DNA of 51,482 nucleotides from positions 1-51,482 of the forward strand of contig CAMDFR010000017.1 of NCBI GenBank assembly GCA_945897725.1, in the 5' to 3' direction. The notes under the pieces are model-generated. The model was not told where the DNA came from, searched no databases, and worked only from the letters and a program-made list of their open reading frames with translations. Origin of the DNA: Chitinophaga pinensis. GTDB taxonomy: Bacteria > Bacteroidota > Bacteroidia > Chitinophagales > CAMDFR01. This document shows positions 34,248 through 44,562 of this stretch, piece after piece. Position 1 is the stretch's first letter. The number at the start of each line of letters is the position of its first letter. Position numbers and translations under genes: made by a program.

Positions 34248-34445
34248 ATGGCAAAAACAGAATCATATGCATCGCTTTCAGTAACTGAATTGACAGCAAA
34301 AATTGCAGAAGAAAAGTTGAACTATAAAAAAACCAAGTTCACACATGCTATCTCTTCTTCAGAGAATCCGCTTAAAATTAGAGCAGACAGAAGAGCAATA
34401 GCTAGAATGTTGACAGAATTAAGTAAAAAGGAAAAGTCAAAATAA
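34248..34445 (+). CDS. rpmC: 50S ribosomal protein uL29
   Basis: This 65-residue two-helix protein near the tunnel exit is recognised by [22 protein letters not shown]-like helices, [18 protein letters not shown] and its place between rplP and rpsQ. 8 bp to rpsQ. Confidence 0.95.
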   Translation: MAKTESYASLSVTELTAKIAEEKLNYKKTKFTHAISSSENPLKIRADRRAIARMLTELSKKEKSK

Positions 34446-34453
34446 TTAATATC

Positions 34454-34711
34454 ATGGAGGAAAGGAATTTAAGAAAAACCAGAGTAGGTACTGTTGTAAG
34501 TGACAAGATGGAAAAAACCATCACCGTTACAGAGGTAAGAAAAGTAAAGCACCCTAAGTATGGTAAGTTCATGAAATATACCAAAAAATTTACAACTCAT
34601 GATGAGAAAAATGAGTGTAAAATTGGTGATACAGTGAAAATAATGGAAACCAAGCCGATGAGTAAAAACAAACGCTGGAGATTAATTGAAATCATAGAAA
34701 GAGCTAAATAA
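34454..34711 (+). CDS. rpsQ: 30S ribosomal protein uS17
   Basis: This 85-residue OB-fold protein binds helix 11 of 16S r[41 protein letters not shown] and [20 protein letters not shown] are diagnostic. It ends 1 bp before rplN. Confidence 0.98.
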   Translation: MEERNLRKTRVGTVVSDKMEKTITVTEVRKVKHPKYGKFMKYTKKFTTHDEKNECKIGDTVKIMETKPMSKNKRWRLIEIIERAK

Positions 34712-34712
34712 T

Positions 34713-35081
34713 ATGTTACAAACAGAATCAAGAGCTAACGTAGCTGATAATAGTGGTGCCAAAGAGGTGCTTGTTATCAAAGTATTGGGAGGATCCCATA
34801 GAAGGTACGCTTCAGTAGGAGACAAAATTGTAGTTTCTGTAAAGAAAGCTACACCAACTGGAGGTGTTAAGAAAGGAGCTGTATCCAAAGCAGTTGTTGT
34901 AAGAGTAAAAAAGGCAATTCGTCGTAAGGATGGATCATACATTCGTTTTGATGAAAATGCAGTAGTTTTATTAAATGCTCAAGACGAACCAAGAGGAACT
35001 CGTATTTTTGGACCAGTTGCTCGTGAGTTGCGAGATAAAGATTATATGAAAATTGTTTCACTAGCCCCAGAAGTATTATAA
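34713..35081 (+). CDS. rplN: 50S ribosomal protein uL14
   Basis: This 122-residue subunit-interface protein, the RsfS docking site in other bacteria, has [19 protein letters not shown] and [20 protein letters not shown] with VARELR. Length is the bacterial standard. 3 bp to rplX. Confidence 0.98.
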   Translation: MLQTESRANVADNSGAKEVLVIKVLGGSHRRYASVGDKIVVSVKKATPTGGVKKGAVSKAVVVRVKKAIRRKDGSYIRFDENAVVLLNAQDEPRGTRIFGPVARELRDKDYMKIVSLAPEVL

Positions 35082-35084
35082 ATC

Positions 35085-35429
35085 ATGGCAAATTCAAAAC
35101 CACATTCTCACCAAGGTAAAATTTTTATCAAAAAAGGTGACAAAGTTATTATTACCACAGGTGATGATAAAGGAAAAACAGGTGATGTTATATCTGTTTT
35201 AAAAGAAGAATATAAAGTTTTAGTTGAAGGTTTAAACATGGTATCACGCCACACTAAGCCTAATGCAAAAAACACTAATGGTGGCATCATTAAAAAAGAA
35301 GCCCCTATTCATTTGTCTAATGTATCGCTTATAGATCCTAGCACACAAAAGGCAACAAGAATTAGAAAAGAAAGAAAAGACGGAAAAGTGACTAGAATTT
35401 CAGTGAAATCTGGTGCAATAATTAAATAA
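35085..35429 (+). CDS. rplX: 50S ribosomal protein uL24
   Basis: This 114-residue assembly-initiating protein shows a KOW motif in KKGDKVIITTGDDKGKTGDV, then GLNMVSRHTKP and GGIIKKEAPIHLSNV. 25 bp to rplE. Confidence 0.97.
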   Translation: MANSKPHSHQGKIFIKKGDKVIITTGDDKGKTGDVISVLKEEYKVLVEGLNMVSRHTKPNAKNTNGGIIKKEAPIHLSNVSLIDPSTQKATRIRKERKDGKVTRISVKSGAIIK

Positions 35430-35454
35430 TTAAGTTAAGCAAAAATCATAAGTA

Positions 35455-36003
35455 ATGAGACATGAACCTAGGTTACTTAAAAAGTACAAAGAGGAAGTAG
35501 CACCAAAGTTACATACGCAATTCAGTTATAAATCTGTGATGCAAATACCCAAATTGACAAAAATTTGTTTGAATCAAGGGGTGAACGGGGCTGTGCAAGA
35601 TAAAAAAATGGTGAATGTAGCCATTGAAGAGATGTCGATTATTGCTGGACAGAAAGCAGTTCCAACAATGTCTAAAAAGGCGGTTTCGAATTTCAAGTTG
35701 AGAGAAGATATGCCAATTGGTGCAAAAGTGACCTTGAGAGATCACAATATGTATGAATTCTTAGATAGATTGATTTCTGTTTCTCTTCCACGAGTGCGTG
35801 ATTTTAGAGGAGTAGAAAATAAAGGATTCGACGGAAGAGGAAACTATACTATGGGTATTACTGAGCAAATCATTTTCCCAGAGATTGTGTTAGATAAAGT
35901 AACAAAAATAAATGGAATGGATATTACATTTGTTACAACGGCTAAGACAGATGACGAAGCTTACAATTTATTAAAAGAAATGGGATTACCATTTAAAAAA
36001 TAA
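35455..36003 (+). CDS. rplE: 50S ribosomal protein uL5
   Basis: This 182-residue central-protuberance protein binds 5S rRNA and P-site t[38 protein letters not shown] and [20 protein letters not shown] are diagnostic. 9 bp to rpsN. Confidence 0.98.
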   Translation: MRHEPRLLKKYKEEVAPKLHTQFSYKSVMQIPKLTKICLNQGVNGAVQDKKMVNVAIEEMSIIAGQKAVPTMSKKAVSNFKLREDMPIGAKVTLRDHNMYEFLDRLISVSLPRVRDFRGVENKGFDGRGNYTMGITEQIIFPEIVLDKVTKINGMDITFVTTAKTDDEAYNLLKEMGLPFKK

Positions 36004-36012
36004 GAAGAAACA

Positions 36013-36282
36013 ATGGCAAGAAAATCAATTATAGCAAGACAAACAAAGAGAGTGAAGCTTTCCAAGAAATTTGCAGAAAAAAGAGCAGCTTTGAAAGAGG
36101 CTGGAGATTATGCAGCATTGGATAAACTTCCTAAAAACTCTTCTCCAGTAAGGTTAAGAAACAGATGTGCCATTACAGGCCGAGGAAAAGGTTTCATTGG
36201 TGCGTTTGGGATATCTCGAATTAAGTTTAGGGACCTAGCCTTAATTGGGAAAATACCAGGAGTTACAAAAGCAAGCTGGTAG
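36013..36282 (+). CDS. rpsN: 30S ribosomal protein uS14, zinc-free type
   Basis: This 89-residue protein has the [20 protein letters not shown] core and PGVTKASW end. Only one cysteine remains where the zinc-binding form has two CxxC pairs, so this is the long, zinc-independent form. 44 bp to rpsH. Confidence 0.97.
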   Translation: MARKSIIARQTKRVKLSKKFAEKRAALKEAGDYAALDKLPKNSSPVRLRNRCAITGRGKGFIGAFGISRIKFRDLALIGKIPGVTKASW

Positions 36283-36326
36283 AATAAAATAAATAAAAAA
36301 ATAGTTAATCATATAAGCAAAGGAAG

Positions 36327-36731
36327 ATGTTAACAGATCCAATATCAGATTTTCTGACAAGAATAAGAAACGCGCAAATGGCTAATCATAGATTAGTCGA
36401 AATTCCTGTTTCAAAATTGAAAAAAAGAATAACCGAAATTCTTTATGATCACGGTTATATATTAAAATACAAATTTGAAGAAGGCGAAAATGGTCAACAA
36501 GGCTTAATCAAAATTGCATTAAAGTATGACCAAACCACTAAATCACCGGTTATCAAAGCGATTGAAAGGGTTAGTAAACCAGGTTTGAGAATTTATTCTG
36601 GTGCTCAATCATTAAAGAAGGTAAGAAATGGCTTAGGAATTGCCATTGTTTCTACTTCAAAAGGATTGATGACCGATAAAGATGCCAAGAAGTTAAATAT
36701 AGGCGGTGAAATAATTTGTAGAGTATTCTAA
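36327..36731 (+). CDS. rpsH: 30S ribosomal protein uS8
   Basis: This 134-residue 16S rRNA platform protein begins MLTDPISDFLTRIRNAQMAN and ends GIAIVSTSKGLMTDKDAKKLNIGGEIICRVF. In E. coli it regulates the spc operon. 22 bp to rplF. Confidence 0.98.
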   Translation: MLTDPISDFLTRIRNAQMANHRLVEIPVSKLKKRITEILYDHGYILKYKFEEGENGQQGLIKIALKYDQTTKSPVIKAIERVSKPGLRIYSGAQSLKKVRNGLGIAIVSTSKGLMTDKDAKKLNIGGEIICRVF

Positions 36732-36753
36732 AAAACGATTAAAAAAATTAGTC

Positions 36754-37311
36754 ATGTCAAGAGTTGGACGATTACCAATAAATATTCCTGATAAAGTACA
36801 GGTAAAAATAGAAAGCAACAACACTGTTGTAGTTAAAGGAGCTAAGGGCGAACTTTCCAGACAAATTGATCCAGATATCACTGTTAAGGTGGAAGAAGGT
36901 ACTATTGTCTTATCACGTCCAACCGAGCAAAAGCGTCATAAAGCATTGCACGGTTTATATAGGGCCTTAATCAACAATATGGTGATTGGTGTAAGTGAAG
37001 GGTTCACAAAGAATTTAGATTTAATTGGTGTTGGTTACAGAGCTACCCATGCAGGTCAGGTACTTGAGTTGGTGGTTGGTTATTCTCACCCTGTTGTATT
37101 TTTACTTCCATCAGAAATCAAAATAGAAACACAGAATGAAAAGGGAAAGGCTCCAAGAGTAATTCTACAATGTATCGATAATGAATTATTAGGGAATGTT
37201 TCCGCTAAGATACGTTCAATCAGAAAACCTGAAGTATATAAAGGTAAGGGTGTTAGATACCATGATGAATTCGTGAGAAAGAAAGCAGGTAAGTCTGCCT
37301 CTAAAAAATAA
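36754..37311 (+). CDS. rplF: 50S ribosomal protein uL6
   Basis: This 185-residue protein near the GTPase centre shows MSRVGRLPINIPDKVQVKI, LIGVGYRATHAGQVLELVVG and RKPEVYKGKGVRYHDEFVRKKAGKS-like ending. 28 bp to rplR. Confidence 0.98.
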   Translation: MSRVGRLPINIPDKVQVKIESNNTVVVKGAKGELSRQIDPDITVKVEEGTIVLSRPTEQKRHKALHGLYRALINNMVIGVSEGFTKNLDLIGVGYRATHAGQVLELVVGYSHPVVFLLPSEIKIETQNEKGKAPRVILQCIDNELLGNVSAKIRSIRKPEVYKGKGVRYHDEFVRKKAGKSASKK

Positions 37312-37339
37312 TAATTAAGACTGATAAAAATTATCAATT

Positions 37340-37696
37340 ATGATAGCTACTAAGAAAAACAAAAGAAGATTAAAAATTCGTGCTAAAATCAGAGGAAAAG
37401 TCAAAGGCACAGCTGCTCGTCCAAGATTATCAGTATTCAGAAGTAATATGGATATTTATGCGCAACTAATCGATGATATCAATGGTGTAACTCTTGCAAG
37501 TGCTTCCTCAAAGGAAAAATCATTCGCGGCTAAAGGCAACAAAGTAGAATTGTCAAAGGCAGTAGGCCAGGCGATAGCTACCAAAGCATCTGCAGCGGGG
37601 ATTACTGAGGTTGTTTTCGATAGAGGTGGGTTCTTATACCACGGGAGAGTTAAAGCTTTGGCAGAAGGTGCTAGAGAGGGAGGACTGAAATTTTAA
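37340..37696 (+). CDS. rplR: 50S ribosomal protein uL18
   Basis: This 118-residue 5S rRNA-binding protein shows [31 protein letters not shown] and [20 protein letters not shown] with EGGLKF. 25 bp to rpsE. Confidence 0.98.
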   Translation: MIATKKNKRRLKIRAKIRGKVKGTAARPRLSVFRSNMDIYAQLIDDINGVTLASASSKEKSFAAKGNKVELSKAVGQAIATKASAAGITEVVFDRGGFLYHGRVKALAEGAREGGLKF

Positions 37697-37721
37697 TCAA
37701 TAATTAAAGAGAGAATAAAAA

Positions 37722-38240
37722 ATGTCTAAAGCAAACGTACAAATATTAAAGGCTGGTGAATTAGAACTAAAAGACAAGGTCGTAAACATCAGACGTGTAA
37801 CCAAGGTAACCAAAGGAGGAAGAACCTTTAGTTTTTCAGCTACAGTTGTTGTAGGTGATGGTCATGGAATTGTTGGTCATGGTCTTGGTAAAGCAAAGGA
37901 AGTTACTGATGCAATTAAAAAGGGTATTGATGATGCAAAAAAGAATTTGATTAAAATCCCATTGCATCAAGGAACAATTCCTCATGATCAGTTAGGTAAA
38001 TTTGGTGCCGGTAAGGTCCTAATTAGACCTGCTTCTCATGGTACAGGTGTTATTGCTGGTGGAGCAATGCGTGCAGTTCTTGAAAGTGCAGGAGTGAAGG
38101 ATGTTTTAGCTAAATCTCAAGGATCTTCAAATGCCGCTAATGTTATCAAGGCTACTATTGATGCACTTAGCAAATTAAGAGACCCACGTACGGTAGCACA
38201 AAACAGAACAAAATTATTAAGCAAAGTATTCAACGGATAA
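37722..38240 (+). CDS. rpsE: 30S ribosomal protein uS5
   Basis: This 172-residue fidelity protein shows [20 protein letters not shown] with [32 protein letters not shown] and [20 protein letters not shown]. The loop where spectinomycin-resistance changes occur in other species shows nothing unusual. 21 bp to rpmD. Confidence 0.98.
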   Translation: MSKANVQILKAGELELKDKVVNIRRVTKVTKGGRTFSFSATVVVGDGHGIVGHGLGKAKEVTDAIKKGIDDAKKNLIKIPLHQGTIPHDQLGKFGAGKVLIRPASHGTGVIAGGAMRAVLESAGVKDVLAKSQGSSNAANVIKATIDALSKLRDPRTVAQNRTKLLSKVFNG

Positions 38241-38261
38241 TATCCATCAAATCTTGGTGTC

Positions 38262-38441
38262 ATGGCAAAAATAAAAATAACACAAATCAAAAGTACAATA
38301 GATCGTCATTTTAGTCAAAAAGCTACAATGCAGGCCTTAGGTATCAAAAAACTTCACCATACTGTTGAAAAAGAGGCGACTCCTCAGATTCTTGGAATGG
38401 TTAAAAAAGTTAGTCATTTATTAAAAATAGAGCAAGCATAA
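38262..38441 (+). CDS. rpmD: 50S ribosomal protein uL30
   Basis: This 59-residue gene was found by reading the gap between rpsE and rplO. ATG at 38262 begins MAKIKITQIKSTIDRHFSQK, followed by ATMQALGIKKLHHTVEKEAT and a C-terminal LGMVKKVSHLLKIEQA. The I-K-S motif, the LGIKKLHHTV block and the position between uS5 and uL15 identify uL30. 6 bp to rplO. Confidence 0.96.
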   Translation: MAKIKITQIKSTIDRHFSQKATMQALGIKKLHHTVEKEATPQILGMVKKVSHLLKIEQA

Positions 38442-38447
38442 TATAAT

Positions 38448-38894
38448 ATGGAATTACATTCATTAAAACCTGCAAAAGGTTCTGTAAAAAAATCCAAAAG
38501 AATTGGTAGAGGTCAAGGATCAGGTAAAGGTGGCACTTCTGGAAGAGGTCATAAAGGTCAAGGATCACGCTCAGGAAGTACAACTAAGCCAGGTTTTGAA
38601 GGAGGTCAAATGCCTTTACAAAGACGTTTACCAAAACGTGGTTTCAAAAATCCATTTAGAGTAGAATACACTCCTTTGAATTTATCTAAAATTCAAGAAA
38701 TTGCTGAAAAGTTGAATATTTCGGTTATCGATTTGGAGGTTTTGAGAAATAATCGTTATATCTCTAAATACGAAAAAGTGAAGGTTCTAGCTTATGGAGA
38801 ATTGACTTCCAAAGTAGACGTAACAGTGAATAAAATTTCAGGTACAGCCAAAGCAGCTATTGAGGCTAAAGGTGGTACCGTAACGTTGATCTAA
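38448..38894 (+). CDS. rplO: 50S ribosomal protein uL15
   Basis: This 148-residue late-assembly protein begins MELHSLKPAKGSVKKSKRIG. The Gly-rich arm RGQGSGKGGTSGRGHKGQGS and FEGGQMPLQRRLPKRGF are diagnostic. 14 bp to secY. Confidence 0.98.
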   Translation: MELHSLKPAKGSVKKSKRIGRGQGSGKGGTSGRGHKGQGSRSGSTTKPGFEGGQMPLQRRLPKRGFKNPFRVEYTPLNLSKIQEIAEKLNISVIDLEVLRNNRYISKYEKVKVLAYGELTSKVDVTVNKISGTAKAAIEAKGGTVTLI

Positions 38895-38908
38895 TCAATA
38901 ATCAATTT

Positions 38909-40258
38909 ATGAAAAGATTTATAGATACAATTAAGCATATTTGGAGTATACATGAGTTAAGAAGTAAGATACTTGTTACCTTGTTACTCGTCTTTATTTA
39001 CCGACTAGGTACTTACATTGTATTGCCAGGCGTAAACCCAAATATGCTAGCACAAATGCAAAGCAAAAGTGGCGAAGGTTTATTGGGTTTAATTAATATA
39101 TTTTCTGGTGGTGCATTTGGAAATGCATCCATCTTTGCATTGGGTATCATGCCATATATTTCTGCTTCTATTGCAGTACAATTATTATCTTTAGCTGTAC
39201 CTTACTTCCAAAGATTAAGCAAAGAAGGGGAAAGTGGTAGAAGACAAATTAATCAAATTACAAGATATATTACCATTGTAGTGACAGTCATACAGGGTTT
39301 TGCTTATATCACTAATTTGAAAATCCAATCTGGTGATGCTATTACTTCTGCAGTTCCAATGAGTATATTCATATTCTCTTCTATTGTTTGTTTGTCAGCC
39401 GGTACATTATTTGTGATGTGGCTTGGTGAAAAAATAACTGACAAAGGTCTAGGCAACGGAATTTCATTAATTATTATGGTGGGCATCATTGCTCGATTAC
39501 CGCAGTCTTTCTTGGAAGAGTTAACATCAAGGTTTACATCAAACGGATTGATTGTTTTTGTTCTTGAACTTGCATTTTTGATAGTGGTTGTTATTGCAAC
39601 GATACTATTAATTCAAGGAACAAGAAAGATTTCGATTCAGTATGCAAAACGAAATATCATGCAAGGTGGTAAGATGATGCAGGCAGGCGGTAACAGACAG
39701 TATTTGCCATTAAAGGTAAATCAGGCTGGTGTAATGCCAATAATTTTCGCTCAAGCATTAATGTTTATTCCTGCAACCATTTCTCAAGCTTTTCCAGGAT
39801 CAAAGAGTTCTTTTTTACAATCGTTTACTGACCATACATCATTTCCATACAATACAGTTGTTTTCTTATTGATTATAATTTTCACCTACTTCTACACAGC
39901 ATTGGTAATTAATCCTGTTCAAATGGCAGATGAGATGAAGAAGAATGGAGGATTTGTACCGGGGGTTAGTCCTGGTAAGAAAACGGCAGAATATATTGAT
40001 AACGTAATGTCAAGAATTACCCTTCCAGGAGCTATATTCCTAGGTGTTGTCGCAATTCTTCCTGGTATCGTAATGATGTTTAAGGTGAATCAGGCATTTG
40101 CTTATTTCTTTGGGGGGACTTCTATCTTGATCCTTGTAGGGTCTATTTTGGATACGTTGCAACAAGTAGAAAGCCACTTACTGATGCGTAAATATGATGG
40201 ATTAACAAAAGGAGGTAGAATAAAGGGTCGTCAAGGTGGCTCGGGTATTAGTATTTAG
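38909..40258 (+). CDS. secY: Preprotein translocase channel SecY
   Basis: This 449-residue inner-membrane protein has about ten transmembrane helices. YRLGTYIVLPGVNP near TM1, the plug region INIFSGGAFGNASIFALGIM, PYISASIAVQLL, GLGNGISLIIMVGI and the cytoplasmic MLPLKVNQAGVMPIIFA-like loop (here QYLPLKVNQAGVMPIIFA) are diagnostic. It forms SecYEG. Its stop abuts the map start with no spacer. Confidence 0.98.
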   Translation: MKRFIDTIKHIWSIHELRSKILVTLLLVFIYRLGTYIVLPGVNPNMLAQMQSKSGEGLLGLINIFSGGAFGNASIFALGIMPYISASIAVQLLSLAVPYFQRLSKEGESGRRQINQITRYITIVVTVIQGFAYITNLKIQSGDAITSAVPMSIFIFSSIVCLSAGTLFVMWLGEKITDKGLGNGISLIIMVGIIARLPQSFLEELTSRFTSNGLIVFVLELAFLIVVVIATILLIQGTRKISIQYAKRNIMQGGKMMQAGGNRQYLPLKVNQAGVMPIIFAQALMFIPATISQAFPGSKSSFLQSFTDHTSFPYNTVVFLLIIIFTYFYTALVINPVQMADEMKKNGGFVPGVSPGKKTAEYIDNVMSRITLPGAIFLGVVAILPGIVMMFKVNQAFAYFFGGTSILILVGSILDTLQQVESHLLMRKYDGLTKGGRIKGRQGGSGISI

Positions 40259-41059
40259 ATGATTAATCTAAAGACAGATGAGGAAGTCGAATTGATTCGA
40301 CAAAGTTCTTTGCTTGTTTCGAAAACATTAGCGGAAGTCGCGAAAAATTTAACTTTAGGCACAAATGGTTTAAAGTTGGACAGAATAGCAGAAGAGTTTA
40401 TTAGGGATAATGGAGCTGTTCCTGCATTCAAAGGCTACAAAGGTTTTCCAAATACACTCTGTATCTCTAAGAATGATGCAGTAGTACATGGGATTCCAGA
40501 TGCTAAGGATTATATTCCTGGGGATATAGTATCTGTTGATACTGGTGTGGTTATGAATGGTTACTATGGTGATTCGGCATACACTTTCTGCATGGGTGAA
40601 GTGAATGATAACATTAAGAAATTGATTGGTGTCACCAAAAAAAGTTTAATGCTAGGATTAAGTAAGGCAATAGTAGGTAATCGTGTGGGAGATGTTAGTC
40701 AAGCCATTCAACACTATTGTGAGAAAGAGAATTCCTATAGTTGTGTGCGAGAATTGGTAGGACACGGAATTGGTAAAAATTTGCACGAAGCGCCAGAAGT
40801 TCCTAATTATGGGAATAGAGGCACCGGACCAAAATTATTAAAAAACATGGTCATTGCTATCGAACCAATGGTGAATTTTGGTAAAAGGTCTATTTATACG
40901 GCAACAGATAATTGGACAATTTTAACAAAGGATAGATTGCCTTCTGCACATTTTGAGCATACAATAGCAGTCAGTGAATCATATCCAATTATTTTAACCA
41001 CTTTTGAGTGGATAGAAGAGGAAATAAAAACAAACAGAGATATTGTATATATCGATTAA
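40259..41059 (+). CDS. map: Type I methionine aminopeptidase
   Basis: This 266-residue enzyme removes the initiator methionine from nascent proteins. The five metal ligands are present: D94 (VSVDTGV), D105 (YYGDSAY), H169 (GHGIGKNLHE), E202 (AIEPMV) and E234 (FEHTIAV). H78 in VVHGIP is the conserved substrate histidine. It begins directly at the end of secY and precedes infA by 32 bp. Confidence 0.97.
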   Translation: MINLKTDEEVELIRQSSLLVSKTLAEVAKNLTLGTNGLKLDRIAEEFIRDNGAVPAFKGYKGFPNTLCISKNDAVVHGIPDAKDYIPGDIVSVDTGVVMNGYYGDSAYTFCMGEVNDNIKKLIGVTKKSLMLGLSKAIVGNRVGDVSQAIQHYCEKENSYSCVRELVGHGIGKNLHEAPEVPNYGNRGTGPKLLKNMVIAIEPMVNFGKRSIYTATDNWTILTKDRLPSAHFEHTIAVSESYPIILTTFEWIEEEIKTNRDIVYID

Positions 41060-41073
41060 AAGAACGATATTTG
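41042..41073 (+). promoter_or_regulatory. Possible internal promoter before infA
   Basis: ATTG (41042-41045), 20-nt spacer, GATATTTG (41066-41073) then CACTCC. The -7 box deviates in its first base, but the TTTGCACTCC block is identical to those at the rpsL and rpsJ promoters. It would lie inside the end of map and drive infA-rpmJ-rpsM onwards. Confidence 0.4.
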
Positions 41074-41091
41074 CACTCCGAAAAATAAAGA

Positions 41092-41310
41092 ATGGCTAAA
41101 CAGGATTTAATAAAACAAGATGGTATTGTAACAGAAGCATTATCAAACGCAATGTTTCGAGTACGTCTTGAAAATGGGCACGAAATAATAGGGCATATAA
41201 GTGGGAAAATGAGGATGCATTATATTAAAATACTCCCTGGTGATAAAGTTTCTGTTGAGATGTCACCTTATGATTTGAACAAAGGAAGAATAAATTATAG
41301 ATATAAATAG
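41092..41310 (+). CDS. infA: Translation initiation factor IF-1
   Basis: This 72-residue OB-fold factor binds the 30S A site during initiation. [40 protein letters not shown] and [20 protein letters not shown] are diagnostic. 7 bp to rpmJ. Confidence 0.98.
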   Translation: MAKQDLIKQDGIVTEALSNAMFRVRLENGHEIIGHISGKMRMHYIKILPGDKVSVEMSPYDLNKGRINYRYK

Positions 41311-41317
41311 TAAAAAA

Positions 41318-41434
41318 ATGAAAGTAAGATCATCAGTAAAGAAAAGAAGTGTTGACTGCCAGATCGTAAAACGAAATGGTGTGGTATACGTAATCAACAA
41401 GAAAAATCCGAAATTTAAACAAAGACAAGGTTAA
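41318..41434 (+). CDS. rpmJ: 50S ribosomal protein bL36, zinc-free type
   Basis: This 38-residue gene, read directly in the gap after infA, encodes [32 protein letters not shown] and FKQRQG. The zinc ligands of the usual form (three Cys and one His) are reduced to C14, so it should not bind zinc. 23 bp to rpsM. Confidence 0.97.
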   Translation: MKVRSSVKKRSVDCQIVKRNGVVYVINKKNPKFKQRQG

Positions 41435-41457
41435 AATAACATTTAAAAAAACACAGC

Positions 41458-41835
41458 ATGGCAAGGATTGGAGGTATTGATATTCCTAAAAATAAAGCGG
41501 GCAAAATCGCATTGACTTATGTATATGGTATTGGTTACACTACTGCTAAGAGAATCTTAGATAAAGCAGGTGTGGATCACGAGACTAAATCAGGTGAATG
41601 GAATGATGAAAATATTGCTGCAATTAATAAATGTATTTCTGACGAAATAAAAGTAGAGGGTGAGTTAAGGTCAGAAGTTCAACTAAGTATTAAGCGATTG
41701 CAAGATATTGGTTGCTATAGAGGTATTAGACATAGAAAAGGTCTCCCATTACGTGGACAAAGAACTAAAACCAATGCACGAACTAAGAAAGGTAAGCGTA
41801 AAACAATTGCGGGCAAGAAAAAAGTAACAAAGTAA
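41458..41835 (+). CDS. rpsM: 30S ribosomal protein uS13
   Basis: This 125-residue head protein bridges the subunits. [34 protein letters not shown] and [20 protein letters not shown] are diagnostic. 48 bp to rpsK. Confidence 0.98.
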   Translation: MARIGGIDIPKNKAGKIALTYVYGIGYTTAKRILDKAGVDHETKSGEWNDENIAAINKCISDEIKVEGELRSEVQLSIKRLQDIGCYRGIRHRKGLPLRGQRTKTNARTKKGKRKTIAGKKKVTK

Positions 41836-41883
41836 TCAAATTCTGATTCATTCATTAATAGCGTTAAATAGAAATTAAATAAG

Positions 41884-42273
41884 ATGGCAAAATCAAAATC
41901 AGTAGCCAAGAAAAGAGTGGTAAAAGTTTCGGCAGAAGGACAAGTACACGTGTCTTCAACTTTTAACAATATCATCATCTCTTTTACAAATAATACAGGT
42001 CAAGTAATTTCTTGGGGTTCTGCAGGAAAGGCTGGATTCAGAGGTTCTAAAAAGAATACCCCATATGCAGCTCAAGTTGCATGCACAGACGCTGCGAAAG
42101 TTGCATACGAAGCGGGATTACGTCGAGTTGATGTTTTCGTGAAGGGTCCAGGTGGCGGAAGAGAATCTGCAATACGTACTGTTGCTGCAGCTGGCATTGA
42201 GGTAGCAATGATCCGTGATATTACCCCAATTCCTCATAATGGATGTAGACCACCTAAGAAAAGAAGAGTATAG
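41884..42273 (+). CDS. rpsK: 30S ribosomal protein uS11
   Basis: This 129-residue platform protein shows [52 protein letters not shown] and the end [11 protein letters not shown]. 41 bp to rpsD. Confidence 0.98.
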   Translation: MAKSKSVAKKRVVKVSAEGQVHVSSTFNNIIISFTNNTGQVISWGSAGKAGFRGSKKNTPYAAQVACTDAAKVAYEAGLRRVDVFVKGPGGGRESAIRTVAAAGIEVAMIRDITPIPHNGCRPPKKRRV

Positions 42274-42314
42274 TAACTTAAGATCAAATATTAATATTGA
42301 AAATACATAAATAA

Positions 42315-42920
42315 ATGGCAAGGTATAACGGTCCAAGGACAAAGAAGGCAAGGGCATTTGGTGAAGCAATTTTTGGGTATGATAAATACTTCGAAAAAAG
42401 AAATTATCCACCAGGGCAGCATGGTTTGGCAAGTAAAAGAAAGGTAAAATCTGAATATGGTATTCAGCTTAAAGAAAAGCAAAAAGCAAAATACACATAT
42501 GGTCTTCTAGAAAGACAGTTTGCTAATTTGTTTGATAAAGCAGCTCGAAAAAGAGGTGTTACCGGTGAGAATTTGTTAAGATTTCTAGAAGCTCGTTTGG
42601 ATAATACTCTATATAGAATGGGTGTTGCTAATAGCAGAAGGCAAGCAAGACAATTTGTAATCCACAAACACGTGATGGTGAATGGACAGATTGTAAATAT
42701 TCCATCTTATCAAATGAGACCAGGCGAGAAAATTTCCATTCGTGAGAGATCTAAAGATTTGGAAGCGATGCATTCAGCATTAAGTACAAAAACCGGAAAT
42801 TTCCCTTGGGTAGAATTCGATAGAAATACAATGACAGGTACATTTTTGATGATGCCTGAGAGAGATCAAATTCCAGAGAATATTAACGAGCAGTTAATTG
42901 TCGAATTATACTCTAAATAA
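42315..42920 (+). CDS. rpsD: 30S ribosomal protein uS4, zinc-free type
   Basis: This 201-residue primary 16S-binding protein shows [20 protein letters not shown], the S4 domain [20 protein letters not shown] with [18 protein letters not shown], and [12 protein letters not shown]. The N-terminal zinc cysteines are absent. It regulates the alpha operon in E. coli. Confidence 0.98.
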   Translation: MARYNGPRTKKARAFGEAIFGYDKYFEKRNYPPGQHGLASKRKVKSEYGIQLKEKQKAKYTYGLLERQFANLFDKAARKRGVTGENLLRFLEARLDNTLYRMGVANSRRQARQFVIHKHVMVNGQIVNIPSYQMRPGEKISIRERSKDLEAMHSALSTKTGNFPWVEFDRNTMTGTFLMMPERDQIPENINEQLIVELYSK

Positions 42921-42959
42921 GATTTCAGTTTTATAATAATCATAACAACAATAAAATAA

Positions 42960-43952
42960 ATGGGCATATTAACATATCAAAAACCAGATAAGATATTACT
43001 TCAAAAAGCTACGGAGTTTGAAGGTACTTTTGAATTCAAGCCATTAGAACCTGGTTATGGAGTAACAATTGGAAATGCATTGAGAAGAGTTTTATTGTCT
43101 TCTTTGGAAGGCTATGCCATTACTGGTGTGAAAATTAGTGGAGTAGATCATGAATTCACCACAATCCGTGGAGTGTTAGAAGATGTTACTGAGATAGTTT
43201 TGAATTTGAAGCAAGTGAGACTAAAAAAAGTATTGGATGTAGAAAATGTTTCAGAGAAAATTTTTATTTCCCTTAAGGACAAAGAATCTTTCAAGGCTGG
43301 AGATATAGAGAAGCATACAAACGTATTCAGGGTAATGAATCCAGATTTTGTGATATGTCATATGGAAAAAATGGTTGACTTGTCTATCGAATTGACGATT
43401 CAAAAAGGCAGAGGTTATGTTGGTGCTGAAGAAAATACACCAAAGGATGCTCCTCTAGGATATATTCCAATAGACTCAATTTATACGCCTATTAGAAATG
43501 TAAAGTATACTATTGAAAATACAAGGGTAGAACAACGAACAGACTTTGAAAAGCTGATTTTAGATCTTAAAACGGATGGTACTATTCACCCAGAAGATGC
43601 AGTAAAGGAAGCGGCAAAAATTTTGATTCAACACTTGATGCTTTTGACTGATGAAAATATCACTTTTGATACTTTTGAAAGTAAGGAAGAGAATATAGTG
43701 GATGAGCAAGTCTTGCACATGAGAAAATTGTTGGGAACCAACCTAGAGGATTTAGATTTATCTGTTCGTGCATACAATTGCTTAAAAGCAGCAAAGATCA
43801 ATAGTCTTGAAGAATTGGTGCAATTTAACAAAAATGAATTATTGAAATTTAGAAATTTCGGTAAGAAATCTTTAGATGAAATTGAAGCATTATTGCATGA
43901 AAAAGGATTGTCCTTTGGATTAGATATTGCAAAATTTAGAATGGACGAGTAA
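42960..43952 (+). CDS. rpoA: RNA polymerase alpha subunit
   Basis: This 330-residue protein has an assembly domain ([20 protein letters not shown] with [16 protein letters not shown]) and a DNA- and activator-binding C-terminal domain ([20 protein letters not shown], then [20 protein letters not shown]). Length and linker are typical. 52 bp to rplQ. Confidence 0.98.
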   Translation: MGILTYQKPDKILLQKATEFEGTFEFKPLEPGYGVTIGNALRRVLLSSLEGYAITGVKISGVDHEFTTIRGVLEDVTEIVLNLKQVRLKKVLDVENVSEKIFISLKDKESFKAGDIEKHTNVFRVMNPDFVICHMEKMVDLSIELTIQKGRGYVGAEENTPKDAPLGYIPIDSIYTPIRNVKYTIENTRVEQRTDFEKLILDLKTDGTIHPEDAVKEAAKILIQHLMLLTDENITFDTFESKEENIVDEQVLHMRKLLGTNLEDLDLSVRAYNCLKAAKINSLEELVQFNKNELLKFRNFGKKSLDEIEALLHEKGLSFGLDIAKFRMDE

Positions 43953-44004
43953 ATTAAATTTGCATTTAACAAAATATTTAATAATTTTATAATCAAGTTG
44001 CGGG

Positions 44005-44520
44005 ATGAGACACGGAGATAAAGTAAATAATTTAGGTAGGAAAAAGGCGCATAGAGGCGCTATGCTATCTAATATGGCATGTTCTTTAATATTATCAAAA
44101 AGAATTAGAACAACATTAGCTAAGGCTAAAGCATTAAGAGTTTATGTTGAACCTTTGATCACAAAATCAAAAAATGATACAACACACTCTAGACGTACTG
44201 TTTTTAGTCATTTAGGTGTTAATACCATGGGTAAAGAGGCAGTTAAAGAATTGTTTGGAACTGTTTCAAGCAAAGTAGCTACTAGACCCGGTGGTTACAC
44301 AAGAATTATCAAATTGAATAATCGTTCTGGGGATAATGCCGAAATGTGTTATATGGAATTAGTAGATTTCAATGATGTATATGTAAAAAGTTCTACTACA
44401 ACTACTGAAACTACAAAAAAGAGAAGTAGAAGAGGTACAGGCACAAGTACAAAGAAAAGTGATGACGTTTCATCACCAGAGCCAAGCTCTGAAAATATTG
44501 AAGAGAGTACAGAAGAGTAA
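44005..44520 (+). CDS. rplQ: 50S ribosomal protein bL17 with Ser/Thr/Glu-rich tail
   Basis: This 171-residue protein begins [20 protein letters not shown]. The bL17 core ends near residue 125 ([16 protein letters not shown]). The remaining ~45 residues are a tail with basic ([16 protein letters not shown]) then acidic parts, which bacteria of other phyla lack. It closes the cluster before a terminator. Confidence 0.97.
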   Translation: MRHGDKVNNLGRKKAHRGAMLSNMACSLILSKRIRTTLAKAKALRVYVEPLITKSKNDTTHSRRTVFSHLGVNTMGKEAVKELFGTVSSKVATRPGGYTRIIKLNNRSGDNAEMCYMELVDFNDVYVKSSTTTTETTKKRSRRGTGTSTKKSDDVSSPEPSSENIEESTEE

Positions 44521-44562
44521 TATCTTCTACAATAATAGTTTTGTTTTCATGGCTTTATTAAG

